Made by a program: the position numbers and the translations under genes. From JAJDXO01 sp965221855 (GTDB lineage: Bacteria; Pseudomonadota; Alphaproteobacteria; Rhodospirillales; UBA2165), in the NCBI GenBank assembly GCA_965221855.1, contig CBDCSV010000007.1, positions 310,001-374,000 of the forward strand: a stretch of DNA of 64,000 nucleotides. Reading direction: 5' to 3'. Shown in pieces: positions 7,908 to 15,168 of the stretch. The notes below the pieces were generated by a model. That model was not told the DNA's origin. It did no database searches and saw nothing but the letters and a program-made list of their open reading frames with translations. Numbering within the stretch: position 1 is the first letter of the stretch; each line of letters opens with the position of its first letter.

Positions 7908-9623
7908 ATGTCTGGACTGGATCCGGTCCGCTTGGCGGTCCTCAAGGGACGCATGGAACAGATCGCCGACGAGATGGACGCGACCTTGTTTCGCAGCGCC
8001 TTCAACCCGATCATCGCCGAAGCCCATGACGCCAGCCATGGTCTCTATCACCGCGAGACCGGCGATACGCTGGTGCAGGGGAAGTCGGGCCTGCCGGTAT
8101 TCGTCGGAGCGATGGCCTTCGCCGTCAAGCTGGTGATCGACAAGGTCCGCGACGAAAAGATCGCGCTTCGGCCCGGCGACATGTTCATTTTCAATGATCC
8201 CTATGAAGGCGGCACCCACCTCTCCGACTTCAAACTCGTGCAGCCTTATTTCCGCGACGGTGAGCTGTTCTGCTATCTCGCCTCGGTGGGGCATTGGCAC
8301 GATGTCGGCGGCAACGTGCCCGGCAACTACAACCCCGTCGCCACCGAGAGCTACCAGGAAGGAATGCTGATCCCGCCGGTCCTGCTGGTCCGTGACGGGG
8401 TGGTGAACGCCGATATCGTCGCCATCCTGCAATCCAACTCCCGGCTGCCGGTCAGCCTCTATGGGGATCTCCAGGGTCAGATAAGCGCCCTCGATCTCGG
8501 CGTCCGCCGCATGGACGATTTGCTGGACCAGTACGGCGGCGCGGCCGTGGAAGCGGCGATGGACGAGCTTCGGCGAAGCGCCGCAGCGCTGATGGCCTCC
8601 TATATCGAGGAGGTGCCCGACGGAACCTATTCCGCCGACGACTGGCTGGACAATGACGGGATCGTCGACGAGCCGCTCAGGATCGGCGTCGACCTGACCA
8701 TTGCCGGCGGCCGGATGACCATCGATTTCTCGCGAACCGCCGATGCCTGTGCCGGGCCGGTGAACATCTCCCGCTCGACCTGCATCGCAGCCTGTTACGT
8801 GGCGCTCAAGCATCTGTTCCAGGATGTGCCCGCGAATGCCGGCGTGCTCGACCCCATCACCTTCATTATTCCCGAAACCAGCCTGCTGAGCGGCAGCCGG
8901 CCGCGTCCGGTGGGCGGCTACACCGAGACCATCCTCCGGGTCATCGACGTGATCTTCGTTGCCTTCGCCGACGCCGCACCCGGGCGTTCCAACGGCTGCG
9001 CCTATGGCACCATCAACGCGCTTTCCCTGGCCGGCCACCGGCAAGACGGCAGCCGCTGGGTGATGTTCTCGTTTTTCGGCGGCGGTCACGGCGGCCACCC
9101 GGAGGGCGACGGGCTCAACCACGGCAATGCGCCCATCTCCACCGCCACCATCCCGCCGGTGGAAATCCTCGAGGCCGCCTATCCGGTGCGCTTCACCCAA
9201 TGGGCGCTGCGTCCCGACAGCGGCGGGGCGGGCGCCCATCGTGGCGGCTGCGGCGCCGTGTACGAGATCGAACTGCTGGAAGAAAGCGCCGATGCGTTCC
9301 TGTTCGGCGAGCGGGGCAAGTATGCGCCGCCCGGGGTGGCCGGCGGGCGGCCCGGCAGCCTGAACGTCTTCGAATATCCCGGCGATGGCGGCACCGCGAA
9401 CCCGCCCATGGTCTCCAAGATGGTCGGCATCAAGTTGAAGCGCGGCCAGCGGGTACGGCTGGAAACGCCGGGCGGAGGCGGCTACGGCAATCCCCGGGAC
9501 CGCGCGCCCGGCGCCATCGCCCGGGATGTCCGTCTCGGCTATGTCAGTCCGGAAGCGGCGCGGGAAGCATATGGATTCATACCCGGCGAGTCAGGCGAGA
9601 CAGGCGAGTCCGGCGGGTCATGA
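7908..9623 (+). CDS. hyuB: Hydantoinase B / oxoprolinase beta-type subunit (HyuB)
   Basis: A 571-residue subunit of an ATP-dependent cyclic amide hydrolase (N-methylhydantoinase, 5-oxoprolinase and acetone carboxylase relatives). Family signatures: an N-terminal GRMEQIADEMDATLFRSA segment, FNDPYEGGTHLSD near residue 100, the VGHWHDVGGNVPG segment, and the C-terminal LETPGGGGYGNPRDR. The ATG at 7908 sits right at the conserved N-terminus; an ATG at 7881 would overlap the lyase gene and add a short unconserved tail. The gene ends in four 9-bp near-repeats that encode a GES/GET/GES/GGS tail running into the hyuA start. It acts with HyuA in the cytoplasm. Confidence 0.92.
   Translation: MSGLDPVRLAVLKGRMEQIADEMDATLFRSAFNPIIAEAHDASHGLYHRETGDTLVQGKSGLPVFVGAMAFAVKLVIDKVRDEKIALRPGDMFIFNDPYEGGTHLSDFKLVQPYFRDGELFCYLASVGHWHDVGGNVPGNYNPVATESYQEGMLIPPVLLVRDGVVNADIVAILQSNSRLPVSLYGDLQGQISALDLGVRRMDDLLDQYGGAAVEAAMDELRRSAAALMASYIEEVPDGTYSADDWLDNDGIVDEPLRIGVDLTIAGGRMTIDFSRTADACAGPVNISRSTCIAACYVALKHLFQDVPANAGVLDPITFIIPETSLLSGSRPRPVGGYTETILRVIDVIFVAFADAAPGRSNGCAYGTINALSLAGHRQDGSRWVMFSFFGGGHGGHPEGDGLNHGNAPISTATIPPVEILEAAYPVRFTQWALRPDSGGAGAHRGGCGAVYEIELLEESADAFLFGERGKYAPPGVAGGRPGSLNVFEYPGDGGTANPPMVSKMVGIKLKRGQRVRLETPGGGGYGNPRDRAPGAIARDVRLGYVSPEAAREAYGFIPGESGETGESGGS
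9585..9620 (+). repeat. Four 9-bp tandem repeats at the hyuB/hyuA junction
   Basis: Units GGCGAGTCA, GGCGAGACA, GGCGAGTCC and GGCGGGTCA run head to tail over 36 bp. They encode a Gly-Glu-Ser/Thr tail on HyuB and stop at the ATGA overlap that starts hyuA. Unit gain or loss would keep frame, because the unit is 9 bp. Confidence 0.75.
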
Positions 9624-11692
9624 GCGGGTCTTCCGGCAAAATCGTCGGCGTCGATGTCGGCGGCACGTTCACCGACCTGTTCATTCTCGATGAACAGAAC
9701 GGCACGTGTGAGATCGCCAAGGTGCCGACCACCCGTCCCGATCAGTCGATCGGCCTCCGGGACGGCATAAGCGGCAACGTTTCCTCCCTCGCCGAGGTGC
9801 GGGTGATCGTTCACGGCACCACCGTTGCGACCAACGTCCTGCTGGAGAAGAATGGCGGGGCCACGGGCATGATCGTCACCGAAGGTTTCCGCGACGTGTT
9901 CGAGATGCGCCGCCGGGACAGGCCCCGCACCTGGGGGCTGTGGGGAAGCTATGCGCCGGTGATCCCGCGGGACATGCGGATCGAGGTGTCGGAGCGGGTG
10001 CTTGCCGACGGCACGATCCACACGCCGCTTGACCCGGACGCCATGGAGCGCGCCGTCGAATTGCTGCTGGAGAGGGGTGCGGCGTCACTTTGCATCTTTT
10101 TCATGAATTCCTACGCCAATTCGGAGAACGAACGCATCGCGGCCGAGATCGCCCGTGCCCGCTGGCCAAACGCCCATGTGTCGGTTGCCTCCGAAATATT
10201 GCCGGAAATCCGGGAGTTCGAGCGCTGTTCGACCGCGGCGCTCAACGCCTATCTGCAAGAGCCGGTGGGCGACTATCTGGAAACCCTGGATGCGGGCCTG
10301 CGGGAAAGCGGGTTCGGAAGCGATGTGTTGATCGTCCAGTCGAGCGGCGGCGTGATGTCCACCGATACCGCGCGGCGCATTCCGGTGCGGACGGCGCTCT
10401 CGGGACCCGCGGCCGGGGTCATTGCCGGGGCCCATATCGGAGAGACCGCCGGCCACCCCAACCTGATCACCTGCGACATGGGCGGCACCAGTTTCGACGT
10501 ATCCCTGGTGGTCGACGGCCGCAGCAGCCTCGCCCAGCAGACGGCAATCGATTTCGGCATGGTCATCCGCTCTCCGATGATCGAGATAACCACCATCGGT
10601 GCCGGCGGCGGCTCCGTAGCCTGGGTGGACAAGGGCGGCATCCTGCAGATCGGACCGGAGAGCGCCGGCTCCGATCCGGGTCCGGCATGCTACGGCCTCG
10701 GCAATGAACGGCCGACGGTGACCGACGCCAACTTGCTGCTCGGCCGGATCAATCCCGAGCGCCCGATCGGCGGGGGCGACCGGAATTTGGACAGGACCCT
10801 GGCGGCCCGCGCCGTGGAAACCCATATCGCCGGTCCGTTGGGGCTCGACGCCTTGCAGGCGGCCGAGGCCGTCATTCAGGTCGCGAACGCGCGAATGGCA
10901 GGCGCCATACGGCTGGTTTCGGTGGAGCGTGGCCATGATCCGGCCGAGTTTGCCCTGATGCCGTTCGGCGGCGGCGGGGCGCTTCACGCCGGCGCACTGA
11001 TCAAGGAAATCGGTCTCGCCCGCGCCCTCATTCCGCGCCACCCCGGCGTCACCAGCGCACTGGGCTGCACCATCGCCGATATGCGGTTCGACCGCGTGCA
11101 GACGCTCAACACCGGTTTGGATCAGCTCGACACGCCGACATTGTCCGAACGGATGGCCGGCCTGGCCTCGGCGGGCGCCAGGGATTTGGCGCGGTCCGGG
11201 GTCCCGCTCGGCGAAACGGTTCATCGGTTCGAACTCGATATGCACTATGCCGGGCAGACCCACGCCATCGCGGTTCCGTTGCCCCTCCCCGGGGACGGCT
11301 CGGACTTCGGCATCGACACGGCAACCATCCGGCGTGCTTTCGAAGACGCCTATCGGGAGGCCTATGGCCGCCTGCTGGAGAGCACGCCCATCCGTATCTT
11401 GAACCTGCGCGGCGCCGCCATCGGCATCCGGCCCAAATTCGATCTCAAACTGCTTGCCGGTCATGGCGCCGAAACCGGCGAGCCGGCGCCCATCGCCGGG
11501 CGCGAAGTATGGATCGACGGCAAATATTGGGCCACGCCGATCTACGACCGGGCGGATATCGGCCGGGGCGGCCGCTTTGTCGGTCCGGCCATCATCGAAC
11601 AGCCGGACACGACGATCTTCATCGATCCCGGCCTCGAGGGAACCGTCGATGCGTTCGGCAACCTGATCATGACGCGAGGCGGAAATGAGTAA
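9620..11692 (+). CDS. hyuA: Hydantoinase A / oxoprolinase alpha-type subunit (HyuA)
   Basis: The 690-residue ATP-binding subunit with an actin/ASKHA-like fold. The N-terminal phosphate-binding motif is VGVDVGGTFTDLFILD (residues 8-23). VIVHGTTVATNVLLEK, VQSSGGVMS, LITCDMGGTSFDVSLV and PFGGGGALHAG are the expected later family motifs. It pairs with HyuB to open a cyclic amide or imide at the cost of ATP. The ATG overlaps the hyuB stop (ATGA). The far end overlaps the isochorismatase gene by eight bases. Substrates in the family include N-methylhydantoin, 5-oxoproline and cyclic imides; the true one cannot be read from sequence. Confidence 0.93.
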   Translation: MSGSSGKIVGVDVGGTFTDLFILDEQNGTCEIAKVPTTRPDQSIGLRDGISGNVSSLAEVRVIVHGTTVATNVLLEKNGGATGMIVTEGFRDVFEMRRRDRPRTWGLWGSYAPVIPRDMRIEVSERVLADGTIHTPLDPDAMERAVELLLERGAASLCIFFMNSYANSENERIAAEIARARWPNAHVSVASEILPEIREFERCSTAALNAYLQEPVGDYLETLDAGLRESGFGSDVLIVQSSGGVMSTDTARRIPVRTALSGPAAGVIAGAHIGETAGHPNLITCDMGGTSFDVSLVVDGRSSLAQQTAIDFGMVIRSPMIEITTIGAGGGSVAWVDKGGILQIGPESAGSDPGPACYGLGNERPTVTDANLLLGRINPERPIGGGDRNLDRTLAARAVETHIAGPLGLDALQAAEAVIQVANARMAGAIRLVSVERGHDPAEFALMPFGGGGALHAGALIKEIGLARALIPRHPGVTSALGCTIADMRFDRVQTLNTGLDQLDTPTLSERMAGLASAGARDLARSGVPLGETVHRFELDMHYAGQTHAIAVPLPLPGDGSDFGIDTATIRRAFEDAYREAYGRLLESTPIRILNLRGAAIGIRPKFDLKLLAGHGAETGEPAPIAGREVWIDGKYWATPIYDRADIGRGGRFVGPAIIEQPDTTIFIDPGLEGTVDAFGNLIMTRGGNE

Positions 11693-12314
11693 TGTCATCG
11701 ACCCCCGTGCGGCCGCGCTGCTGCTGGTCGATCTGCAGAACGATTTCCTGAGCCCCAATGGCGCCTATGGCCGGGCCGGGGTCGGCGCCGAGGCAATCGC
11801 CGCGCTCCCTGAACGCCTCGCACCCGTTGTCCGGGCGGCAAGGCGGGCTGGGATGGCGGTCGTTTCGACCCATTTCACCCTGGTCTCCGACCGCTCGGGC
11901 GAGCCGATGATCGCGCCCCATCTCAAGGAGCTTCGCCCGTTCCTGGCCAAAGGCGACTTTCAAAGCGGCGCCTGGGGACATCAATTGATCGACGAATTGG
12001 TCCCCGCCCATGCCGTGGTCGAAAAGGTCGCCTATTCGGCCTTTTACATGAGCCGTCTCGAATGGGTGCTGGCCCGGATGGAGATTTCGCACCTGATCGC
12101 CTGCGGCATCGTTACGAATGGCGGCGTCGCCTCGACCGTCCGCGATGCCCATGTACGCGGCTACCATGTGACGGTTATCGAGGACGGCTGCGCGGCTTTC
12201 GATTTGAATGCCCATCAGACGGCTATCGACTCTTTTCGCGGGATCGCCGACATTCGCACTTGCCGAGATATTCTGGACAACCTCGAGGGAGGAGATGGCA
12301 TGAATGGGTGGTGA
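11685..12314 (+). CDS. Isochorismatase-superfamily hydrolase lacking the catalytic cysteine
   Basis: A 209-residue alpha/beta protein of the cysteine-hydrolase family that includes N-carbamoylsarcosine amidase, maleamate amidase and nicotinamidase. The acid and base of the triad are present: Asp16 in LLLVDLQNDF and Lys114 in VVEKVAYSAF. The nucleophile position, normally TNxCV, reads T-N-G-G-V (Gly147). This resembles true isochorismatases, which also carry Gly there. Cys140, seven residues earlier, is the nearest cysteine. It overlaps hyuA by eight bases with a GGCGGAA leader, so it belongs to the pathway. By context it should act on the ring-opened amide or ureido acid, but the missing Cys argues for another chemistry or substrate. 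Confidence 0.85.
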   Translation: MSNVIDPRAAALLLVDLQNDFLSPNGAYGRAGVGAEAIAALPERLAPVVRAARRAGMAVVSTHFTLVSDRSGEPMIAPHLKELRPFLAKGDFQSGAWGHQLIDELVPAHAVVEKVAYSAFYMSRLEWVLARMEISHLIACGIVTNGGVASTVRDAHVRGYHVTVIEDGCAAFDLNAHQTAIDSFRGIADIRTCRDILDNLEGGDGMNGW

Positions 12315-12736
12315 GCGGTCAAGTTTCCCGGCTCTGATAGAGTTTTGGGAGAGGCGGATAGGTTACTGGCTGGATGACTTTTTAGGGCGGTACGACCCTG
12401 TAAAGGAGATTACCCGAAGCCTGTATCCGAACGACCAGCCTGAGGCCCGGTTATTGCCGGCGACCTCGTATAGGAGTTTGGCTTGGCCGCTCACGCCCCT
12501 TTCGGGGTGCCGCCACTCACCAACCGGAGAAGTGTAGCCATGTCCTTTATCCTTGATTCCCTGATAGGCGCTGAGCATTGGAGGGATTGAGGCTCGGAAG
12601 GTGGATTTTCCGTTGGAGCGATGGGAAACTGGTGTGATTGTTTTCGACGTACGGTCAGGTCGGGCAGATTCACCGGCCGGAGGCGCGTTTTGCCGTTCAG
12701 CGGACGAGCGGGCGGCTCCGGGCCTGCCGGTTTAGA
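12315..12736. other. Non-coding gap with short structured segments, possible mobile-element remnant
   Basis: About 420 bp between the pathway operon and the IS1380-type element with no convincing gene. An inverted pair AGTTTCCC (12322-12329) and GGGAAACT (12623-12630) brackets a 309-bp block. Inside is a clear hairpin, CGCCCC-TTTC-GGGGTG, near 12498-12513, and a weaker AGGG...CCCT loop near 12385-12400. The composition suggests a MITE or the non-coding end of an IS110-like element, but no transposase remains are readable. Low certainty. Confidence 0.35.
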
Positions 12737-14185
12737 CCGGGGATAGAGGGATTAACGCCGGGGTCTGCTATTCGAGTTGGACGGCGGCGTGATAGAGCCA
12801 GTCGAGCCGGAAGTTGTTGCGCGCGAAGTCGAGCCGCCAGCGCCGTCCGCTGCGCACCAGCCTTCCGACGGCCCGCACCAGGTAGCGGATCAGGGGCCGC
12901 AGGCCGTGACGCCGGGCGCGGGCCGGCAGCAGTTGGTACTGCACCGCGCGGAGCAGCATCTGGGCGAGCTGACCGCAGATATAGAAGGCCTGGTTGGCGC
13001 GGAACTTCCGGCACGGCGGATGATGCAGGTCGAGGTCGATGAGCGGCCCCTTGAAGGCGTTCTCCTGGCCCTGCTTGCCGCGATGACGCCGCACCAGTTC
13101 GTCGAGCGGCAGGTCGTCGCGCGAGACCAGGATCACGGTGTAGACGGGCAGCAGCAGGGACTGGCCCCGGTCGCGGCGGCGGCGGACCACCACGTAGCTC
13201 TGCTCTTCCCAGCCCGCCGGACGATAGCGCACCAGCGTCGCATCCTCGCCCATCCCGATGTCGGTCCACCCCTCTTCGGGCAGACCCTCGATCACGTCCA
13301 GCACCGGAGCGCGCTTGCGCCGGTCGGTGAGGCTCACCGAGTAATCCCAGCCCCGTTCCCGGCAGTACGCGACGAGTTCGCCCCGGTAGTAGGCGTTGTC
13401 CGCGCGCAGCCACACCGCCACGTCCTCGGGCAGGCACGGCGCCACATCGCGGTCAAGCTGCTCGCGCCAGCCCCGGGCAACATCGACGCCGCCCGGATGC
13501 AGCCGCCCGCTCGCCCACAGCGAGCCGATGAACACCCCGTGCAGCCAGTACTGGCGCGCGCCGTCGTAGCCGCGCCGCGCCTCCTCGAAGAGTTTCCCGT
13601 CCACCTCGATCCCGGTGCCGTCGATGAACACCGGGACGTAGCCGCGCACCGCTACCTCGTGTTCGATCACCGCCGGCGCGACCTGACCGGCCAGGAAGCG
13701 CGCCACCGCCAGCAAGGCCTCGACCTGCCCCTCGTCCATGCGCGCCAGATACTCGCCAAGACGCCGGCCCGAGGGCACATGGCCAAGGCCCAAAAGACGT
13801 TGGCCGACCCGGTCCTCGCGCAGTGCGTCCAGGTCCGACAGCGCCCCGTTGCCCGCCGCCAGCGAGGCGATCAGGCTCCACAGCGTCTCGGCGTCGCTCG
13901 CACCCCGCGCGCGCTGCTTGACTGATACCGAAGACAGCGCCCGCGGCAGACCAAGCCGATCCGCCATCTGACCCAGCACCGACCAGCCGCCGAAGCCGCT
14001 AAGCTGCGCGTCGGTGAAGTCGATCTCGACTTTGGGAGGACGGGGAAGTAACGTGTTCATCTACGGCACAAAGCGAAGCGACTGCCGAACGCACCTGCGA
14101 GGTGATTGAATGCTCAACGGCAATATCGCCGATTTCGCCCGCAGTGTGCGCACTTTCTCTGGGCAGGCTAAAGCCTTATCCGGGA
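12737..14185 (-). mobile_element. IS1380-type insertion sequence
   Basis: A single transposase gene flanked by poorly matched termini: CCGGGGATAGAGG-like on the left (from 12737) and, inverted, TCCCGGATAAGGC-like on the right (ending near 14185). GGATA, AGG, TTA and GCC blocks are shared in the same order. No clean target duplication is visible, so the exact ends are estimates. The family is assigned from the transposase. Confidence 0.65.
12768..14060 (-). CDS. IS1380-family transposase
   Basis: A 430-residue DDE transposase. Its N-terminal domain has FTDAQLSGFGGWSVLGQMAD. The catalytic region has FIDGTGIEVDGK (first Asp), a second Asp in VWLRADNAYYRG, and the C-terminal YRGKQGQENAF-type motif here reading RHRGKQGQENAFKG (catalytic Glu). 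Full length and uninterrupted, so possibly active. Followed on its 3' side by the structured gap and preceded by a 370-bp non-coding stretch before the secreted-protein gene. Confidence 0.92.
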   Translation of the reverse strand: MNTLLPRPPKVEIDFTDAQLSGFGGWSVLGQMADRLGLPRALSSVSVKQRARGASDAETLWSLIASLAAGNGALSDLDALREDRVGQRLLGLGHVPSGRRLGEYLARMDEGQVEALLAVARFLAGQVAPAVIEHEVAVRGYVPVFIDGTGIEVDGKLFEEARRGYDGARQYWLHGVFIGSLWASGRLHPGGVDVARGWREQLDRDVAPCLPEDVAVWLRADNAYYRGELVAYCRERGWDYSVSLTDRRKRAPVLDVIEGLPEEGWTDIGMGEDATLVRYRPAGWEEQSYVVVRRRRDRGQSLLLPVYTVILVSRDDLPLDELVRRHRGKQGQENAFKGPLIDLDLHHPPCRKFRANQAFYICGQLAQMLLRAVQYQLLPARARRHGLRPLIRYLVRAVGRLVRSGRRWRLDFARNNFRLDWLYHAAVQLE

Positions 14186-14433
14186 ATTAGGGAAGTCAAT
14201 CAATTCCTTGCGGGAATTTGTTTTTTCAAGTATATAATCCCCCAAATCAGGCCGGGCGCCGCGCATCACGCGAAATGTGGTGCCACGCGCCCGAAATCAG
14301 CCCGCAACTCAGTGATAATCAATAAAACTCTATGCCAAACTGTCGAAGATGAGGTAAAGTCATTGAGGATCCGGACCTGAAGTCCATGATCGGCCCTACT
14401 ATCAAGAGCCGGACCGAGCAAGGGAGACACGCA
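14061..14433. other. Intergenic region upstream of secreted protein; IS end plus likely promoter
   Basis: The first about 125 bp are the 5' leader and right end of the IS1380-type element. The remainder has a TATAAT hexamer at 14233-14238 in an AT-rich tract reading toward the secreted-protein gene; no good -35 lies at standard spacing. No credible gene is seen here. Confidence 0.4.
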
Positions 14434-15045
14434 ATGACAAACAGAAATCACCCCCCCCCCCCAGTGGCATTTCTGGCCACCGCCCTGCTGGCTCTGCTGA
14501 TCATCCCGGGCCCGGCCGTACAGGCGCAGACCGCGTGCACCCTCGCCACCTGCACCCTCACCCTTGCCAATGCCGGCAGCCCGGTCGTCGACGGGTGCGG
14601 CACGCACGCCACGCCGGGCCGCATGAAACTGACGCTTGAGTCCGACGGCGGAGACAAGGGCTGGCCAACCTTGCATGAATTGACGGGAGGCCATGAATAT
14701 CGTCGCGGTTCGTCTGATACATTCATCGACTTTGAGTGGCGCACCCCGTTGGTCAACGCTAACCGATGGACTACGCCTAGTGGTGCGGACCTTCTGAACT
14801 TTGCCTCCAGGTCTGATGGTACGCACATCATCGAGGTCCGTCCCAAGGCCGGGGCCCATGTCTGGTCCAACCGCAACCGCAGCGACCCCAACCAGGGGCC
14901 CGGCGAGCTGGTGGTGAAGACCTTTGTTCCAAAAGGGAACCGCTCCCAATACACGTATCAAGGCAGCGCCTACTTCCTGTTCATGGGCGGCAAGGGCTGT
15001 GCGCGGGTTGGTCTGGGAGGTGAGCTTCTCGGGGGTAACCAGTAG
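14434..15045 (+). CDS. Orphan secreted protein with poly-C tract in the signal peptide
   Basis: I do not recognise the family. The 203-residue product has an N-terminal Sec signal (basic MTNRN, then PPPP, a hydrophobic core FLATALLALLIIPG, and an AQA cleavage site near residue 32). A mature, beta-rich region follows with four to five cysteines (TACTLATC, DGCGTH, KGCARVG) that could form disulphides. The start is fixed by GGGAG eight bases upstream of ATG 14434. Codons 6-10 lie in a run of 12 cytosines, so slippage would switch the gene off. It is isolated between an IS1380-type and an ISAs1-type element, which suggests transfer or cargo status. Location predicted: periplasm or exterior. Confidence 0.7.
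   Translation: MTNRNHPPPPVAFLATALLALLIIPGPAVQAQTACTLATCTLTLANAGSPVVDGCGTHATPGRMKLTLESDGGDKGWPTLHELTGGHEYRRGSSDTFIDFEWRTPLVNANRWTTPSGADLLNFASRSDGTHIIEVRPKAGAHVWSNRNRSDPNQGPGELVVKTFVPKGNRSQYTYQGSAYFLFMGGKGCARVGLGGELLGGNQ
14451..14462 (+). repeat. Homopolymer C12 in coding sequence
   Basis: Twelve consecutive C at codons 6-10 of the secreted-protein gene, encoding the end of His and four Pro. Tracts of this length are slippage-prone and also prone to sequencing error. Confidence 0.85.
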
Positions 15046-15168
15046 CCGGACGCAAGCTAAGCCGCGGCGCCCTTGCGAAGAACGAGGGCGGCGCGCCTTG
15101 AAGGCTCCCGGAGCGGCCGCAGCATTCCTGGCGGCCGGTGGTTGAATGAAGGGCGCGCCCTCACTCCG

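Noticed and set aside
12304..12537. A 77-codon frame after the isochorismatase-like gene
   Set aside because: No Shine-Dalgarno, no family resemblance, and it crosses the hairpin-rich non-coding block.
12777..13925. A 382-codon plus-strand frame opposite the IS1380 transposase
   Set aside because: Antisense shadow; the transposase frame has the DDE motifs.
14102..14380. A 92-codon frame upstream of the secreted protein
   Set aside because: Spans the IS1380 right end and the likely promoter region; composition is not protein-like.
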